A DNA stretch of 64,000 nt, taken from Polydactylus sextarius. Lineage: Eukaryota > Chordata > Actinopteri > Polynemidae. Position 1 is the first letter of the stretch. Every line of letters begins with the position of its first letter. The notes below the pieces were generated by a model. The model was given only the letters and a program-made list of their open reading frames with translations, was not told the origin of the DNA and made no database searches. This document shows positions 37,821 to 52,000 of the stretch, in pieces. The DNA is taken from positions 12,428,327-12,492,326 of the forward strand of contig CM028928.1 of assembly GCA_016801845.1 (NCBI GenBank), given 5' to 3'. The position numbers were made by a program, and so were the translations under genes.

Positions 37821-39250
37821 TTTGGAATTTTGTTTTATATGTAGTAGTTCTGGATTTAGAGATTCGGAGAGCTCCGTATCTGTTTAAACACATTCTTAGA
37901 ATAGAATAACAGCAGCTAATTTCAACAGTTGAGCCACTGTTTTTTCATGATTTGATTTTCAACAATCAAATCTTCTTCTGATTAACGCTGGTGGTGGTTT
38001 TGATAAAGGTGCAACTCGTGCTTGGTTTCATCATCATCATCTCTATGTGCAAGTCTCACCTGTAGCTGCAGAGTACATTACACATGCAGTTTGATGTAAA
38101 TTGGAGATAACATGCATTAAAGATCATAACCTGATAATATAAATCAACACTTGATAAAAAAATAAGTTATCCCACTGAAAAATATCACTGCTGTGTTAAT
38201 ATAATTAAGCTGCTCATAACTAAAAAAAAAAATGTATCCCGCATCTCCCTGCCGAGTGGAGTTCAAGTCCATAGGTGGGCACCAAATAATTTTTCTGCTA
38301 AAAAATGAAACTTGGCCATGCTTTAAAACCACACCAACTTGTTCAAAGTAAAGAATGAGTTTAAGTTCAATAAATCAGACATTTGTACACTGAGTTTTTT
38401 TTTTTTTTTTTTTTTTTGGGCACAGAGAAATAAGATTACAGCAATTTATTTTGTCTAGTGCTGTGAGATTAGAATTGACAGGTTGTCTGTTTGAACCACA
38501 CTACAACCATTTTTAACCACTACACCAGGGTCCAAAAGTATTAGTCCAGAGTTAAAAGCTTGTCTTATTTAGTTAAAAACAGACACTTGAAATGCACAAA
38601 CATTACATAAGCAGTTGGAGCTGAGCGCCTTTATGCCTCCTACTCCAATTTGTGTCTTTTATTGCCGGCAACCGCTCAATAAATTAGATTTAAATGTGAA
38701 CTCTGTGTCCTTGTGTTCCATCAGAACAGAAACAGAAAATTATACAATATGATTTAAAGGGTTTTACAGCTAGATTCAGAGTCTGGAACTGATAATCAGC
38801 TCATTATTATTCTGTTTGATTTTATAACCTTCACCTCTCTAAGTAATAAAGACTCAACTGAATTGAGGTCTCACTCCTTCATTTTATTCAATGTCATGAA
38901 AAGCCTTTAAAGTCTACCTAAATTACAAAAATACACGTTTTGTGATACTGGGTTTTTTGATTCTGCAATAAGTTGAAAACGTGACTTAAATTGCTAAGTC
39001 AAACTAAAGTCTGTCCTGTATATTTTTCATGTTTCTTTCCCTGTATCATTTTTACCAAGTACTTTTTTAATTTTTTTTTTTTTACCTAGTTTTGTTTTTT
39101 GGAAATTTTTATCCTGCCTCTTTACCAACTATTCCTGGAAAAAAAACACACTTTCAACAAATTCCATTAAAGGACCAGGACGAACTACAACAAACTACAG
39201 TGGGTGCTTATTAATCAAGAGTCTTTAACATTTTATTTTATCAGACACAT
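37821..39250. other. Gene-free DNA
   Basis: No exon or named repeat. Long T tracts lie near 38395-38417 and 39065-39085. Confidence 0.4.
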
Positions 39251-39254
39251 GTTT

Positions 39255-39485
39255 ATAAATAGAGGTAATTAGTGCTTAAATTCACAAGTTATGGTCAAAA
39301 ATTCTGTGAGGTCACATTGACCATTGACCTTTGACCACCAAAATGGAATCACTTCATCTTTGAGTCCAAGTGAACATTTCTGACAAATTTGTTGTCTTGT
39401 CTTGTGAAGTTGTCTTGAGATATCACATTCAATGGACCAAGAACATGTTTTGTGAGGTCAGAGTGACACTGACATTTACCTGCTT
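39255..39485. repeat. Short interspersed repeat (TTGACCTTTGACCACCAAAAT type)
   Basis: Phrases such as GACCTTTGACCACCAAAATG, GAGTCCAAGTGAACATTTCT and GAGATATCACATTCA follow a repeat common in teleosts. Its class is uncertain. A weak reverse match is seen near 34170. Confidence 0.5.
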
Positions 39486-39959
39486 TTAGCTACCACGATA
39501 GATGTTGTAGGTATTCACATGAATGTTTGTCTTTTGTTGTCAATTGAAAGTCAATACACCAGCTCAAATTTGACAATCAAATGCATTCATGTGGAAGTGA
39601 TTACTTTATGGTTGCGGACCTTGAAAACAAAATATACAAATTGCTAAAATCTGCAAAAGAAAACAGAAAAACCAAAAAGCCAACAAAACAAAACAAAAAC
39701 AAAACACAGCCTTCTCTTGGCAAATCATTGTCAAAAGATCTATTTAGGAATCAAAGAAGATTTGTATTTTTCACAAACCCCAAAAGACCATGAGCCTGAC
39801 ATGGGATTTGCAAGATTTGTGACAAGAAAACAAGCTACCTTTTGAATACTTGAATACCCCAAAAACTTATAATTAATAATCCACACAAACTCTGAATGTT
39901 TGGTTTAAGCTGTTACCAAGATTTGCATTGAGACGCATACTTTATTATTGACTTTTTTC

Positions 39960-41440
39960 CCTCTGAGTGCATGTGTGTGCAGCCATCTGCTCATTTCTCG
40001 CCGCCGACAAAGGCTGCAGTTTAGAGCCATGATCTGTTTCCCTCCCTCTAAGTAATGCCATGTGTTAATAATTCATGAAATTAATCAACACATGCAAATA
40101 TGTCGAAGAGGAAAGGCAAGGAGAGAAAGTGAAAGCTCTAGTTATTGAGCAAAGACACACAGACGCAAACTCTAAACACACAAACACAAAAATACAGACA
40201 CAAACAAATCTGTGTGGCATGATTTCATTTATATTACATAAGCAAAAAGAAAATACATAAAGACACAACACCAAACCACTTTTCCACTGAACAGCAGCTA
40301 CATTAACAAGTAGACAACTCAAAGAATGTCATAGTCACATCTCCATCACAACCCTGTGAAATATATTACTTTTTAATGGCTTTCATAATAGACCGAGGGG
40401 GCCTCTTTTCAACCCTCTCAGGTCTAAATTGCTAAATAAACGTTGAACAAATCTTTTACATTCTGTATCAAATCCTATCATTTTAATATCGGGCATGGAA
40501 ACAGGGTCAGGGAAAAAATACTTACTGTCTTCTTCTACAACTGAATTTGTCATTGAAGAAAAAAAAAAGAAGAAGAAGGAATAGTAATCCTACAAACAGA
40601 AAAAATGTCTCACAGCAAAGAGTTCATGAAATCACCGCCAAAGAACATGTTGCCTCTTCAAAAATGTTGTTTTAATTATTCCTCAGATTAAGAAAGAACA
40701 TTATTTAGTCGCGCAAATAAGATGCTTGACCTATTTATGTGGAATTTTTTTCCCCCCCAAATTGAATTACTGGGGCAGAGCGAATGTAATTTCATGTTCT
40801 CCTCTTCCATCTGGTTCATCTGAATCTGTAAAGTGCAAATTGTGCTTATTCCCGTTTCTATTGGTAAATAATCTAAATGTCATTTTAAATGTGCTAATTC
40901 CTAATTCGTAGCTAACGCGCTCTTCCTCTTAAGATGCTAGACGCTGCACATTCATCAGTTAATCTTCCAAAAATATACACATCTGAATCCACACAAATAA
41001 ATGGATGTTATGTTCAAAAAAAAAAAAAAAAAAACCCCAAACAATCAATTTTCAAAACCTACATTAAAAACAACTTCTTGAGATATAATTTTGCCCTTTT
41101 CAGCCATTTGATTTTGTGAGCAGAGCTCTTTCATTTTGATCAATCACTGCCAACAACTCTCTTTCAAGAATTTATTTTTTTGTAAAAGCAGGAATCATTT
41201 TTTCCAAACAGTGGACACCTCATTTTGTAATTAGCCTCTTCATGTTTAAGCTATGACCCCAAAATCCTGAACTTCTTTCATAAAATAAACCAACCATAAT
41301 TGTGTATAGAAAAAAACAAAACAAAACAACAACAACAAAAAACAGGTACCTCTCACTACACCAAGAAGGAATTACACTTTTTCTTCAACTTTTTTTCTCA
41401 TGTGCACAATGGATATGATTACAACATGTACATTCGGATG
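39960..41440. other. Gene-free DNA downstream of the opsin with candidate conserved blocks
   Basis: No exon. Two stretches, about 39980-40100 and 40660-40920, are non-repetitive and rich in homeodomain-type TAATT and ATTTA motifs, the look of conserved non-coding elements. That is a judgement from appearance and no alignment was made. Confidence 0.25.
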
Positions 41441-41450
41441 GCAGAAGTCT

Positions 41451-41456
41451 TTTATT
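41451..41456 (-). terminator. tmtops: Candidate opsin polyadenylation signal
   Basis: TTTATT on the + strand is AATAAA on the minus strand, about 110 nt after the opsin stop codon. Another minus-strand AATAAA lies at 41171-41176. I cannot tell which is used. Confidence 0.35.
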
Positions 41457-41566
41457 TCAGAATGAAGCATCATGGAACATTCAGCCATAGTCTTCAATAT
41501 TGTCTTTCCATGTGAACTTCAAAATGTTCTGGGATTAAAACTCCCAGCTTTGTATTTTTTGATCTC

Positions 41567-44500
41567 TTATTCCTTGTAGTGCGCCACCAGGGTCAATTTA
41601 GGTTTGAGACTATGAGCAGTGGGGGCGTGGGAAGTGACAGGGTGTTGATACGGCGTGGGTGGAGGCATGTGATTGGCTCTCTGCGAGGACCCGTGGCTGG
41701 AGTTTGGCGTGGTAACAGCCGCGGCTGAAGACGGGGCCGGAGGTGACACATGGTGCTCCCGCTCCTGGCGGACGGTGCGAAACGTCTTGGTGGCCTTTGA
41801 AAATGTCTTTAAAGTTGAGACTCGCTCAGGCGTGGAGCAGCTGAAGAATGTCCTGAAACACCTGTAGAACTACATGCACACACAATTCATATGACCGTTA
41901 TTTACAACTCTTGCAACTGCAACTATCCAATGCTTTTTCTATCATAGGATGTGTAGTAATGGACCTGATAGCAGTAAGAATGGCAAAATGCTCACTGATC
42001 AACTTGTTACAATGCTCTGCCGGGGAACCATATGTCCTGACTGTCATCTGTAAATTACTTTGACGCAACCAACCAAAACATTGTTTCAGACTAAACACAC
42101 CTCCATGGTTAGGTACACTGAGTCTGTTTAATTAAGCTAATTAAAACACTCTGCAGACAAGGACTGAATGAAAATTGTCCCATTGCAGTTTTCAAACAAG
42201 AGCCATGAAGGCATGCACCATGCACAAACTTTTTTTATAACCTGCCTTCTTTTCTTCAATCCACTGCCTTTTCCGTTCATGAGTTTGTAAAGAATACATA
42301 AAATGAAATAGAACATGTTCTTCATCAAACAGGGAGTAATTTGAACTTTTTTGTTTGACCAGTGGTATAACCTTGAAACAACAAGGAGAGAAATGGAGGA
42401 CATGGTCATTGGAATCCATGTCAACTGACACAAGGGAGCAGATTCTACAAATCCACCTGAGGATGTTGTAATCATAATCAAAGAAGTTCAAGTGCTGCAA
42501 AATCTGAGGGATGTGCCATGTGTGTACCTCTAACACTTCTTTATTTCATATCCTGTATATAAAGATGTTACAAAAGATGCAAAGAACTGTAGTTTCTCTG
42601 TAGTCTATTCTTAATGTAGTCTTTCTGATACTTAACAGTTAAGGATGATAGATCTCTAGAATACTAGAGCATAAAACTACGCATTTGTGTTTAATAAATC
42701 AAACACAACTGGTTGTAAATTCGGTGTAATTGTTTGGTGAGATCTGCTTAAAAGTTTGTAGTAATAGTTTCATTTCTGGTCTTCCTTTCATTTATTCAGC
42801 CTAAATTGGTGGAACCAGTTTATCTAAGTAAAGTAAATCTAATGTATGTGAGCATATAGAATATGTGTGACAGACATATACATCACTAGATAGATCACTT
42901 TTAGATCCAGTACAGTGACGTAGATCCGTCTCCTCCATGTCAGGACTCCAGCAGGCAGCGCGTTCCCCTGGATAAACGTAGTGTACTTAGTATACTCTCC
43001 AGTTCCACACGTATACTTTAAGTCTACTACATTTCCCCAGGGTGCCGCAGATCAAACAGGAATGCTGCATGAAACACGACACCTTGGTGCATCTTATTAC
43101 ATCATCACAGCAAATAATTTCCTCCAGCATGTTTCTATCCTTCGAAAAAAAAAAATGAAATGACATCCCGTGTCTGATATGACAAATGAGAGCAGTTTGC
43201 TTTGCTTTTTAACTGAGATACTTAAAGCAGCCAACTGACAATTCATCATATACGAGCCAATTAATTTTCTGTTACCCCGAGGAAATTGAACAGCTTTCAG
43301 AATTAGCTCACTGTTTTAAATTTTCTCGTCTCACAAATCCCAGTAATCTACTGGAGAGGTGCACTTTGGGGCTAAAAAAAAAAAATAGAAAGCTGTTGGT
43401 TTATAAAAGCAAAACCCAGAAGGATACACAAAAAGGATACATGTGCAAAGTGGAGATGGGAAGTGTGAAGGAGAAAGAGATGTTTGAGTTAAAACGGGGA
43501 AAAAAACAGACAAGAATGGAGGAAGAGGACAAGCTGACGTCATGAGGGATTAGAGCTGCAATCAGACACAGGCTGGTTCACCAAATCCTTGCCTGCAGAT
43601 CTGTGCACCTGTGTATATCTCATAGAAACCCTCACATGTTTGTGTGCAATACATGCAATATACTGAACCTCAACAGTGAAACATTTGGTTTTTTTTTTTC
43701 TGGTTGGTGTATTGGAAAAAAAGGTAGTTAATGTTCTGCAGACAAAGCTTTCGTGTGCTGTCACTAAATGTTCCATGTCTTGACTCCAGCAGAAAGAACA
43801 TTTAATAAAGAATAAGAGTAGCTCAGGTGCCATCAGGGTGCGAAATTTCCTTTTCAGGTCCAGAAAAAGCTGCTCTTGGTGCTCTTGGTGCATGCCAACA
43901 CTTTCTCTGTCTCAGCAGTGGCTGATAACGAGAGAAACAACACACCCTTGGATTAAATTTAGATAAATTTGAGCTTTTTTAAGGCTTAAAAAACTTTCCT
44001 CACTAGGATTTAAATCCTTCTCTTAGAAAATAGCTTTCATGCCAGTGGTTTCCATTAATCATCATATTCTTTATAAAAGAGGAATTATTTAATTCTTTTT
44101 GTGATTTCACTCTCACACCTCTAAAAATAAAATGGCATTGTATCAACCGGTGAAAAACAAGTTGACATTGAGTTGACATTGACTTCGTTTTGAAGCTATC
44201 ACAAGCCAAAACACTTGGAAAGCACATGTTGTATCTAGGACATACATACACTTTTAAAATAATCACATAAAAACTGGTGAATTCATTAAACTAAAGTATA
44301 TTTCAGTGGAAGTATTGCGGTGATATGAATAAAAGATGGAAATAAAAAGTTACAGGTTACATGGTATGACAGATGGTATGATAGAATTTAAGATATTCAG
44401 TTTTACAAGCAATTTTACAAAGGAACAACAACTAGAGGCAGTCTGAACTCAATTATATTTTGCAGAAAGGTGGTTTTGTAAGGTGTAATTGTTCCATGGC

Positions 44501-44681
44501 GTCTTGACTCCAGAGTGTGAATCTGTGCAGCGCTTGAAGTCTTCAACTCGCCTCAACACACTGCTGCCATAGTTATGGGCTGGGAGGAACTGAAGACTGA
44601 AAGCGCCACACAGGACGGAGTGATGAGTGTTTATCTGAAGCTCTGAAAGTTCAGTTAGCACCGAAACATTACACACACAGG

Positions 44682-44714
<33 letters not shown>

Positions 44715-45956
44715 CCCCAAAAAACTTCACCCTGGAACCAGCAGACACAACCCTGTCGTAACAAGTTAGTCATCAAAGAGAGTTAAATGTCTCTGACGGG
44801 TGGTTCGATGGAAAAAAATAAAAACACCAGAGAGACAGACTTAGGTAACAGCTGATAAAAAGAGACAGAGACAGATAAAAGAGTGCAAATGTGTGCAAGA
44901 AGAAAGAGGAAAGGTCACTGCCTCAGCGTGTCGTTCCCTGATAGTAACATCACATGCAAATCAAAATCAAAGCTACGTTACCTTTTGAGATTAAGAGTAA
45001 ACTTCTTCTTTCTATTCCTGTCTGTCGCCTTTCCATCCCTCTCAGTCTTTCATGTTTGTGTCCTTTTTTGTGTGGGTTTCTTCATCATTATTAGTTTTAC
45101 TAGATATTTGTTTTCCTTTTTTATTTTCTTCATTGCCAATCACTAATAAATTTCATCCTGATTTTCTTTTTTGTCTTTCCGTTCTTATTTCCAATCAGTC
45201 TTCATGTCTCTACTGACACTGACTTCAGTTCTTCCTCACAGATTTCTGAGTCTTGTTTACTTTACTTTTACTTTAAGTTTTGATACAAAATATATCTGTA
45301 GGTTTTGCTATTGATCTGTTGCCAAGTGTTAGTATTTACACCTTTTCCCTAATCAGCTCTAGTGGTCTCCGTGTCAATGTTTATTCTTCATTTATCTCTA
45401 TTTCGATCAATTCTTTGCTTCTGCTGAAGTTAGCATGATGGCATCCTGGCTAATCACAGGGTGGAATGTGCAACAACAAAAATGCAATCTTACTCACTTC
45501 TCAGCAGCTCAAACAATATCACTTTACTTTTCCTCTGGCACAAGGATCACTCCTCTGTCATTCTGTTCTCTGTCATTAAGCTGGTAAAACTAAACAATGT
45601 TCCTTCAGATAAGGTCCAAAAACACCATTTGAACAGGAAAAAGTACAAAAGTAGAAGTGAAACGGAGTAGATCTGCTTTCTGACAGTAAATTGGACCCTG
45701 CATGACAAATGTGCGTGCAAAGCAGCGTGGAGTCACACGTAAGATATTCTCCTAATTGTTCACAGTTATTATACTAATCTACTGATGACTCTGATGATAA
45801 ATTATTGATGCACAACACACACTGAGGTTTGTTCTACTGTCAATTAGACCAGGGGCATCAACCAAATAATTGTCTTTCTTTGACTTTCTTTTATTGTGTG
45901 CTGTGTCCTTGAATGACAGGCTGGGTGTGTTCTTTCTTTAATATATATACATTTAC

Positions 45957-46029
<73 letters not shown>

Positions 46030-49000
46030 TCCTTTGGAGCTTCATCTATACTGTATACAACGGATTTATTTTTCTTCAACCCATTTCATGTGCTGATTAA
46101 GTTCATTAAGATTTATTCTATTTAATTACAGTGATCTTTTAGGTGGGTGCCCAATTAAGATCCAATTGATGCATTAAAAACATGTGTGTACAACTATAAC
46201 ATAATGTGTTTTATTTTATTTTATTTTAGCAGATTATATAATAAATGTGCTTCACTACCCTCCAAAGAGTCACAGTGTGGCTCTTTGTGCTCACTGTGAC
46301 TGTCGTAACACAAAATTGTGAAGATGGCACAGACTTATTGTCTGGCAGTCGTCCAGTTTAGCTGACTATGTTGTGGTGATTCCATGCTGGTGTTGCTGAT
46401 AAACAGTGTAAAAAAGTGTTTGTGCACCATCTGTCCGAAGGCAGCAGGTGTTTCAAGCAGCTGTGCTGATGTTAGCTACAGTAAACTGCACACAAATCCC
46501 CCAACTGGACCAAACACAATCTAAAGTCATCTAAAATCAGTTGTCTTAACCAAAACATAAATGCTAATTAGATAAAAAGATGTAAAGAGCAGATGAATGA
46601 CAGTGATGGATATGTTTTTTTAATAAAAACTCATCAAGTTCAGACCTCACCTGCTTGTTCATGAATATGTAGATGAAAGGGTTGACCACAGTGGAGAACT
46701 TGGCCAGTAGTGATGGTGTGATGGATGCCTCTGGAGACAAAAAATCACGGGGCCCAAAGGTCGCGAGTAGAGCTGCTATCCCATAGGGCAGCCAGCAGAG
46801 CAGATAGCAAACCACCATGGTCACGACCATCACCAGCACCCGCTGCTCTCTGGGACGGCTTACCACCGAACTTACTCTGCGCACCTGTGGGGAAGAGAGA
46901 CAAACTTCACTGGCGCATTGCTGGAAATGCTGGAGAGAGACAGTGTAGGTGCAGTTACAAAACCAGAGGACAGCCCTATTTCTGTGTGTTCTGTATCTAC
47001 AGCCAGTTTACATACAATACTCTGAACAAACTGTTTGTGTGCTAACTAATCCAAAAAACATGGGCTCTATTGTCCTAGCTTGCACACAGAAAAAGTGTAG
47101 CAATCTGATAAATCAGAAACCACCACAACTGGGCACTGAAGCCAGTGATTAAATCCCTCAGAACACAGCCAATAGATTTATGGCTCTGAATAAATCCCAG
47201 GCTTTAAAGGAGCCCAAGAAAACTCCAGACTTTATCCAAGAAGGTGAAGACTTTCTATCCCCAGTACCACCACTATATCTACTCCTATTTACCCAACCAG
47301 GTTTGCTATAGTTCTGCTTGAACGCAACCAAACATCTGAGTGACACCAAGAGAAATCACTGACTCTGTCGACAGATCCCTCAACAACTGAACTAAGTGTA
47401 AAAGTACGTTTTTCATTGCCAGGCACTGCAGAAATTTTGAATGACACTTAAATCAGATCCTCCTCCGCCAGCATAAATATTGCATTCAGAAACTTTAAAT
47501 ATTCATACATGTGGTGATATTATTTTAATGTCAAATATAAACAGATGAGAGGTGATAAAGAATCAGAAAGAGGCAGAATAAGAAAGATTGAGGCTGTGAT
47601 TTCGGTCGTAGTTAATTTGATTTTTAATTCAAATTCATGCATCAGTAGTAGACCTCAAGCCAGAGGTTACACTGATGCCAGAAATCTTCTGATTAAAGCA
47701 GCTACAGGCTGTTTGAAAATACAAACTACAGTATGTTCCTGTGTGTGTTATTCCATGTGGACCTAATTTGTATAAGCAAAACACTGCCAAAAATGCCTGC
47801 AAATGCAAATATTCACATTAACATAACCTTGCTGTATGTTTTTCTGGAGTAACTCATTTGTACATGTATTGTTTTTCTGTATCAGCAAGAAAAGTATGTG
47901 AGCCCTTTGGATGTTCCTGGTTTCTTGCATTAGTTGGTCATGAAATATGAGCTAATATCATACAGATAATTACACTTTTCCATGTGTTATTAAACACATG
48001 CATTAAACACTCACAGTGCTGGTGGAAAGGGTAAGTTAACCCTTGGATTTCATACCTGGTTGAACTTCCTTCAGCAGATGTAACCTTCGACAAAGCTTCA
48101 GGAAGCTGCACAGCATCCAGGGAGATCTTCCTTCAGCACTGCTTCATTTCAGCTATAGTTTGAGAATATCTGGTGTTAACAGCTCTTCTGGGATTAAGAG
48201 GTTTCATCCTCAGAACTAAATCTACTCCATTTATAGACAGTTTGTCATACTATGAACCTCAGAATCTAAACTTTTCAAAATCACCTGGTAGTCTTTTAGA
48301 GCTTCATGCAAATCAACAGCTCTTCATTCTGAGTCCTCTGAAATCCCTTTCCTGTGAGGCACGGTTCACATCAGCGGATGGTTCTTCAGAACAGCAAACT
48401 CAAAATGTCAAGGTAGCTCTAACATTCAGTCCGGCTCCACATACATTTTCAAGTTTCCACTAAACCCTACTGGGGTGTGCACTGCTGCTGTTTCAGCACC
48501 CATGGTTTTCCAATGGAACAATTTATTGTAAAGAGATGATAGCTGCTAATAACTTTGTCTGTCAGTGATTTTAATGTTGTGGCTTATCAGTGTAGATACT
48601 GAGTGATAATTCCAAAGGGTACATTTCTAACAGTTTATACCTTTCATAGCAATATTTTCTGGTAAGAACTAAAGGGACATATTTAGTGGAAAAATCCAAA
48701 GTCAAATAAACAGCTGTGCTGGAATCAATGAAATTCATTCAAATAATGACACATCTAAGAGCAAAAACAGCAACAGTTTTCCAAAGAGTATCTGAGAAAA
48801 ATGCATCACTACGAGACTTAAAGGATGACAGAAATTTAAAGATGACTAAAATATTTGCTGTAACAAATTATCTTTCTGGGAAAAAGCTTCTATGCGCATC
48901 AAAAAGAAATTATGGAAAAAGTTGAAGAACATTGTTCATAGATCTTAGATTTGCACTGGTGCAGTTTCTTTCTTTCTTTACTATTATTACAGATGAACCA

Positions 49001-52000
49001 TAAAACATGTAAAAATATAAAAAGACCTTGAGACAAAAGCATTGGAGTGTTTGACCAAAAGCACGTCTTGACAGTCCCAGTGAAATGCAGAGAAGCTGTT
49101 AGCTTTTCGATACGTCCTTAATATCTGAGGCGTCACCCTTTGAGTAATCACTTCTAGGACTAAATCATCCTGTCACTGTTCATATGAGCAAAACACACCC
49201 TCTCAGTCCCGGTGGTAACTGCTGTGTCAGCTGGACGGGTGTCAGCTTGGAGGGTGTTGAGGATGTTTTAAGAATATAACAGACCTCAGTCTCCAACAGC
49301 CCAGTCATTATCCCTGCAAACAAAGGATGTGGCACAATCTATGTTACATGTGACAATGTCAAGTCATTAATGGACCAGACAATTTCACACAATCATGGAC
49401 CTGCTCCATCATCTTGCTGGTTTGCCAATCGTCAGTGACGCTTGCATGTAGCATCAAGAAAGTTTGTTGTATGAATCAGGTACCAATAAAATAATGAGCA
49501 GGTCCAAATGATACTTAAATGGCAATACAAAGGAAATGTGTTGCTATCACCTTCAAAACAATGAACAGATGAATGGGTGTTTGAAAAAGCCAAATGCAAT
49601 TAGTGCTGTTTGTCCTGTAGACTGTGGAATGATTATGAAATGGGCGGCCTGGGCACAGACCCAATGGGTCCATGGTAATCATGGGCCTGAGCCTTTGTTT
49701 TAAAAGACTGTTTTTTTATCACAGAGAGACACTTGTGCATAATTAGAGAGAGATGCACAAGAATTTACTGCAAATGTTTTGTCTCCTCAGGGTTTCCTGG
49801 TCATGCCATGGAAATGACTTTAAAATATCTTAACATTTTGGTGTTTTAAAAAATTCGCTTATTCCACAAAAAGGCTGATAGCACTTTGGTGTCTGTAAAT
49901 ATTAAGTTAGACTTAGTAGGTGATTAGCTTAACTTTGTTCAAAGATGTTTCTACATTCTTGTTTTATTACAGATTAAATACATAAAATATGGTAATATAA
50001 TTACTGAACTTTAACAACTTGTACACTGCTTTTGTTACCTTTGAATAGATCTGGGCTAGCTGTTTCCCCCTGTTTACTCTCTTTATTCTAAGCTAGGCTA
50101 ACCTAGCTAGGCTAACTGAATGCTAGCTAGAGAGTGGTATCAATCTCCTTATCTTAAAATATACCACAGAATCTTTAAATGTGAGAAAGGCCCTTTAAAA
50201 ATTTTGTCTGGTCAGTAAAAGTGAAAACTTTTGTGCATTGACTCGCTTGTGCCAAGGGCAAACTTCCAAATCAGTTTCCATGTGCAGTCATCCCAGAACA
50301 AAATAAATTAAAACAGAAGCCTATGCATCAGTTATAAGACCTGAATGGGTGGAAAGTCTGCGGCCTGATTGTCCATCACAGTGATGGGAAGGATGAAGGA
50401 GACAGTGTTTGTGCTACTCTGTGCAGAAGGAAAGGCTGAAAGTGCACACTGAACATTAAATTCACACCTTAGCAGAGAGAAGTAGCTGAGGTGAACCAGA
50501 GCAGCCTGCAGCACGACACAGATTGTTGATGTTTAATGTGTGAGAGCTGCTGTTGAGGTTCAATATCCATTCAAACAGACTTTGCAACAGACTTTGCAAT
50601 AAATCCCCCCAGATTTGTATTTTTTCCTCCACGTCAGAGAAAACAAGAGAGGAGAAAACTGTGGCTATAGTTAGTGAGACCGTGGTTATTCTGCCGAAGC
50701 CAGGGTTATTAAAGCTGAAGTGTGTTTGTGAAGCTGTCCAAGACTCAGCATTTTCCGCATTGAAACAGCACATTGTTAGAGATGTAGTGCAGCTCATTTC
50801 AAGGATAACTAAGTGCACAGGTTGTGACATCAACTGGAGTGTGTCATTTTCAGTTATACAGTAAATATTTTGAAGATCATCATTTATTCCTATATGCTTC
50901 ACTTTTAATGTGTTTACTGTCGTAGTTAACATTTATTAAGCCAGAAAATAGACAGGTGAAGATGTCCAGGCAGAGTACAGGAAAGATTCAGGAGAGAGAC
51001 TTTGAGGAAACAAAAAACAAGAGGGACAAAAGTATCAGCTATCATGAAATGTGTGTTTTAGTCTGATCTATTTAAACAGCTGAATTGCACATTGAGATAA
51101 TTATAAGGGTGGGTGGGAGAGGAGGGAGCTATTTGTTTGCTTGCTTCTCAGTAAAACTCACCACACCCCACTGGTATCCAATATCAAGTCCTGTAATTGT
51201 TGAGAGAGGATTATGAATACCAAATTAAAACAAATTAAACACATAAACAGAGGAAAAACTTAACCCCCAACTGCGAAAAACTTGCATTGCGTCTGCAATC
51301 CGGTGGCGGATCTGATAGGTTTCCATTATAGTCAATGGTTGTAACTTCCACTGGCTGTGGCACAGCTGCATCTGGTCTGGCCTTCCAGAGCCTGGCACAA
51401 CCAATCTGCAAGCCTTCTATTTTTGCCGGCTGTCAGGCCACAGTGCACAGAAGATCATGCGGGGCAGGTAATTGTGCACAAAAACAAAATAAAACATCCA
51501 GTTACATTCACTTTCAAAATAAAATAAACCATGTTCACGGTGGATCATATTCACTTGCACTACACCTTGAAAACATCATAATGGATGGAGGCAGACCTGA
51601 AGTCAGACATCACCCATAGACGTTTATAAATAGATGCCACATTAACTGCTGCCACTGACTCGAGAGATGGCCTACAGGGCAGCCATCTTGGAACAGTGCA
51701 TTACACCTATAGAGGAATGATGTCTACACAATAAAAGTGATCATAAATTGCTAAATGGATAAAACCAGGATTGGAAGCTAAGGGGGTTCTGTCCGTCCTA
51801 GGGGTTTATTTCGCTATATAACAACATGCTCACACTATATTATCTCCTGATTACATCTTACCAGTGAAAAGAAAGAAAGAACATGTTGGGATTAGAGGCA
51901 CTGCATTTTCTTGGTTTAAGTCATATCTATCAGATAGATTCCAGTTTGTTCATGTAAACAATGAGTCTTCCATACATACTACAGTTAGTCATGAGTACCA

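Noticed and set aside
42137..42536. Two overlapping 114-codon minus-strand frames
   Set aside because: No known domain, no splice signals joining them to the opsin, and not in phase with its exons. Treated as chance openness in an intron.
45891..46125. Frames with long IYIYIY runs on both strands
   Set aside because: Translation of the (AT)n array.
46725..47045. 106-codon plus-strand open frame
   Set aside because: Its first half is antisense to the opsin TM6-TM7 exon and the rest is intron.
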